Source: Ureibacillus xyleni
GTDB taxonomy: Bacteria > Bacillota > Bacilli > Bacillales_A > Planococcaceae
Assembly (NCBI RefSeq): GCF_900217795.1
Contig: NZ_OBMQ01000005.1
Span: forward strand, 124,001-188,000
DNA length: 64,000 nt
Direction of reading: 5' to 3'
The position numbers and the translations under genes are program-made. The notes under the pieces are model-generated. The model searched no databases, had not been told where the DNA came from, and worked only from the letters and a program-made list of their open reading frames with translations. The stretch's first letter is position 1. Every line of letters starts with the position of its first letter. This document shows positions 62,513 through 64,000 of this stretch, one piece after another.

Positions 62513-64000
62513 TGTCGAAAGTTAAAGGTAAGAAACATTTAAATAATGGCAAGGAAAAAAAGGAGGCCACTATGAAACTTCTTTCTCGCATCATTAGGTT
62601 ATTTATGGATAGTAAAGATAAAAAGGCATTAGAACTGGGCGAACAATTACAAAAAATTGAAACTAGCTGGAATGAAATCTCAGAAGATGTGTTTTCGCAA
62701 CTGGGTGGAAAATTTGAAAAGAAATTAAATGAAATCGCCCCAAACCCGGATACTACAGATTTAGTGTTGCGACTAGAGGAAGCTGTTCGTAAATTGGAAG
62801 GAACAGAATTAGCTCAAACAACAGTGGCAGCTGGTCTTTCAGGTATTCATAATGTTTCTCAGTTAACAAACATTAACTCAGAAGTAGCAGAGTTAAAAGA
62901 ATTACAAGGGTCTATGCGCAAAACTGTGGACGATATTAAACAATTAAATGGATTACTTCAAGATACTATTTCCGACACAAAAGATCAGGCAGATACAATT
63001 AATAATAAAACCGATGCCAATAGTCGCAAAGTAGATGAACTACTAAAAACGTTAGAAGATGAAATGGCAAAACTCGCAGAAGGCATTCATATCATTATCG
63101 GGACTACACAAGATGCAACGACAAAATTAATTCAAACTGTTCAAGAGAATGGGATGAATACAATCCATGCGATAAAGGTTAGTGAAACGAATACGACAAA
63201 TGCAGTACAACATGTTGGTGTAGAAGTAAAAGAAGCTCTTAATGCTACTGCAAAAAAATCTGTGAATGCATTTAATGATGTACAAGAACGCTTTGATGAT
63301 GTTGAAGAAGCCGTAACGAATATGGCAAAAACACTTAAACCATCTATAGAAGCAGTTCAAGGTAATGTAAGTACTCTAAAATCAGATATTCAACAGATAA
63401 AAGAGATTGCAAGTTTCCTAAAGCAAGAAGCAGAGCAATCATTGCAGTTAGTTGAAGCAACAGAAGATGAAGAATATGTAAAAGAAGCTGCTGAAATGAT
63501 ATCGGTATTAGTGGATCGTTTATTCGTTGGAGCACAATTGTATGCAAAACACCGTGAAACAATTGAAGCAATCGAATCAAAGGAACGTGAAGCGGAAGCC
63601 TGGGAACAAGAAAAAGAGCTTTATATAAAATCCGTAACATCATTAAAGACAGTAGAAGCAAAACTTGTAGCTGAACAGCAACGTGTAAGCGAACTTAATC
63701 AAGAAGTATTAGCACATCCGAAAGTCATTGAAAATAAAGAGAAGTTAGCAAAACTAGCTACTTACACAGAATTAGCAAAAAAATTGCCAATTGAAGAGTG
63801 GCCAGCTCCTTTACAAATTGCTTTAGCAGATGAGGGGATCAAAGTAGTACCTGAATATAAAAAGGGGACAATCATTGATTTAGACCAAGGAAAACCAAGT
63901 GGATTTAATAGATTAGTAGATTCTACTACGGAAGTAGGCAAAGTTCGATTAATTACATCTAGTTACATGAAGGATGTTCAGGTTATTCAAAGGGCCTCAG
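62512..64000 (+). CDS. Large coiled-coil protein, 3' end outside window
   Basis: The frame is open from ATG 62512 to the window end (at least 496 codons). Two starts are possible: ATG 62512 after AGGAGGTAAGG, and ATG 62572 after AAAGGAGG; the second would remove a lysine-rich 20-residue leader. The product is mainly alpha-helical with long coiled-coil stretches (KVDELLKTLEDEMAKLAEGI, then KEREAEAWEQEKELYIKSV) and turns to mixed alpha/beta near the end (LPIEEWPAPLQIALADEGI). Part of it resembles methyl-accepting receptor helices only by heptad content. The function is unknown. Confidence 0.55.
   Translation, partial: MSKVKGKKHLNNGKEKKEATMKLLSRIIRLFMDSKDKKALELGEQLQKIETSWNEISEDVFSQLGGKFEKKLNEIAPNPDTTDLVLRLEEAVRKLEGTELAQTTVAAGLSGIHNVSQLTNINSEVAELKELQGSMRKTVDDIKQLNGLLQDTISDTKDQADTINNKTDANSRKVDELLKTLEDEMAKLAEGIHIIIGTTQDATTKLIQTVQENGMNTIHAIKVSETNTTNAVQHVGVEVKEALNATAKKSVNAFNDVQERFDDVEEAVTNMAKTLKPSIEAVQGNVSTLKSDIQQIKEIASFLKQEAEQSLQLVEATEDEEYVKEAAEMISVLVDRLFVGAQLYAKHRETIEAIESKEREAEAWEQEKELYIKSVTSLKTVEAKLVAEQQRVSELNQEVLAHPKVIENKEKLAKLATYTELAKKLPIEEWPAPLQIALADEGIKVVPEYKKGTIIDLDQGKPSGFNRLVDSTTEVGKVRLITSSYMKDVQVIQRAS

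Noticed and set aside
50371-64000. Ordinary prophage
   Set aside because: No integrase, repressor pair, terminase, portal, capsid, holin or lysin is seen in about 14 kb, and Hsp70-type genes are not prophage parts; the region after 64000 is unseen, so this is provisional.

Overview
The window reads as a chromosomal segment of a low-GC, endospore-forming Gram-positive bacterium of the Bacillales, most probably family Planococcaceae (Lysinibacillus/Solibacillus/Ureibacillus group). The support is direct: strong AGGAGG-type ribosome sites, spore genes (splAB, an SspH-type protein, a LysM-GH18 cortex-lytic enzyme), the ctsR-mcsA-mcsB-clpC-radA-yacL-ispD cluster, and a 396-residue LysM-M14 peptidase whose zinc and catalytic residues fall where I recall them for the Bacillus (Lysinibacillus) sphaericus endopeptidase I. 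The species assignment is inference. No tRNA, rRNA, CRISPR array or insertion sequence was recognised.

Bases 1-16800 hold small housekeeping and cell-envelope genes: the tail of an HD-GYP protein, a DUF1540 protein, a YcgL-type nucleotidyltransferase, a VOC protein, membrane proteins, spore genes, wall hydrolases, pgeF, and an RND exporter divergent from a TetR regulator with a visible operator. Bases 16800-31400 hold an amino-acid permease, an HD-GYP response regulator, a six-bladed PLL-like lectin, psiE, a membrane histidine kinase, a complete branched-chain amino-acid ABC transporter (livJ-H-M-G-F type) behind a CodY-like box, and an RluF-type pseudouridine synthase. Bases 31400-40600 hold two aldehyde dehydrogenases (one paired with DUF779), a YceI protein behind MhqR-like operators, a flavin reductase, a thioesterase and the HemAT aerotaxis receptor.

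Bases 40680-49130 are the ctsR/clpC stress operon (CtsR box directly downstream of a consensus promoter), a parS-like site, then radA, yacL and ispD. Two things differ from the B. subtilis order: disA is missing between radA and yacL, and ispF-gltX do not follow ispD.

From 49297 to the window end is an unusual accessory locus. A WYL-domain regulator is followed by eleven tightly packed genes on one strand. They encode a baseplate-like protein, a 737-residue sheath-like protein, a tube (Hcp-like) protein, a VgrG-like spike with gp27-like, OB-fold and beta-helix parts, two unknown structural proteins, an Hsp70 fused to what looks like the C-lobe of a protein kinase, a GrpE-like protein, a second divergent Hsp70/actin-like protein with a degenerate phosphate-2 loop, and two coiled-coil proteins (the last runs off the end). 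I read this as a contractile injection system of a Gram-positive bacterium with its own chaperone module. It is the main candidate for an undescribed system. PAAR tip, gp25, tape measure and AAA+ ATPase are not seen here and could lie downstream.
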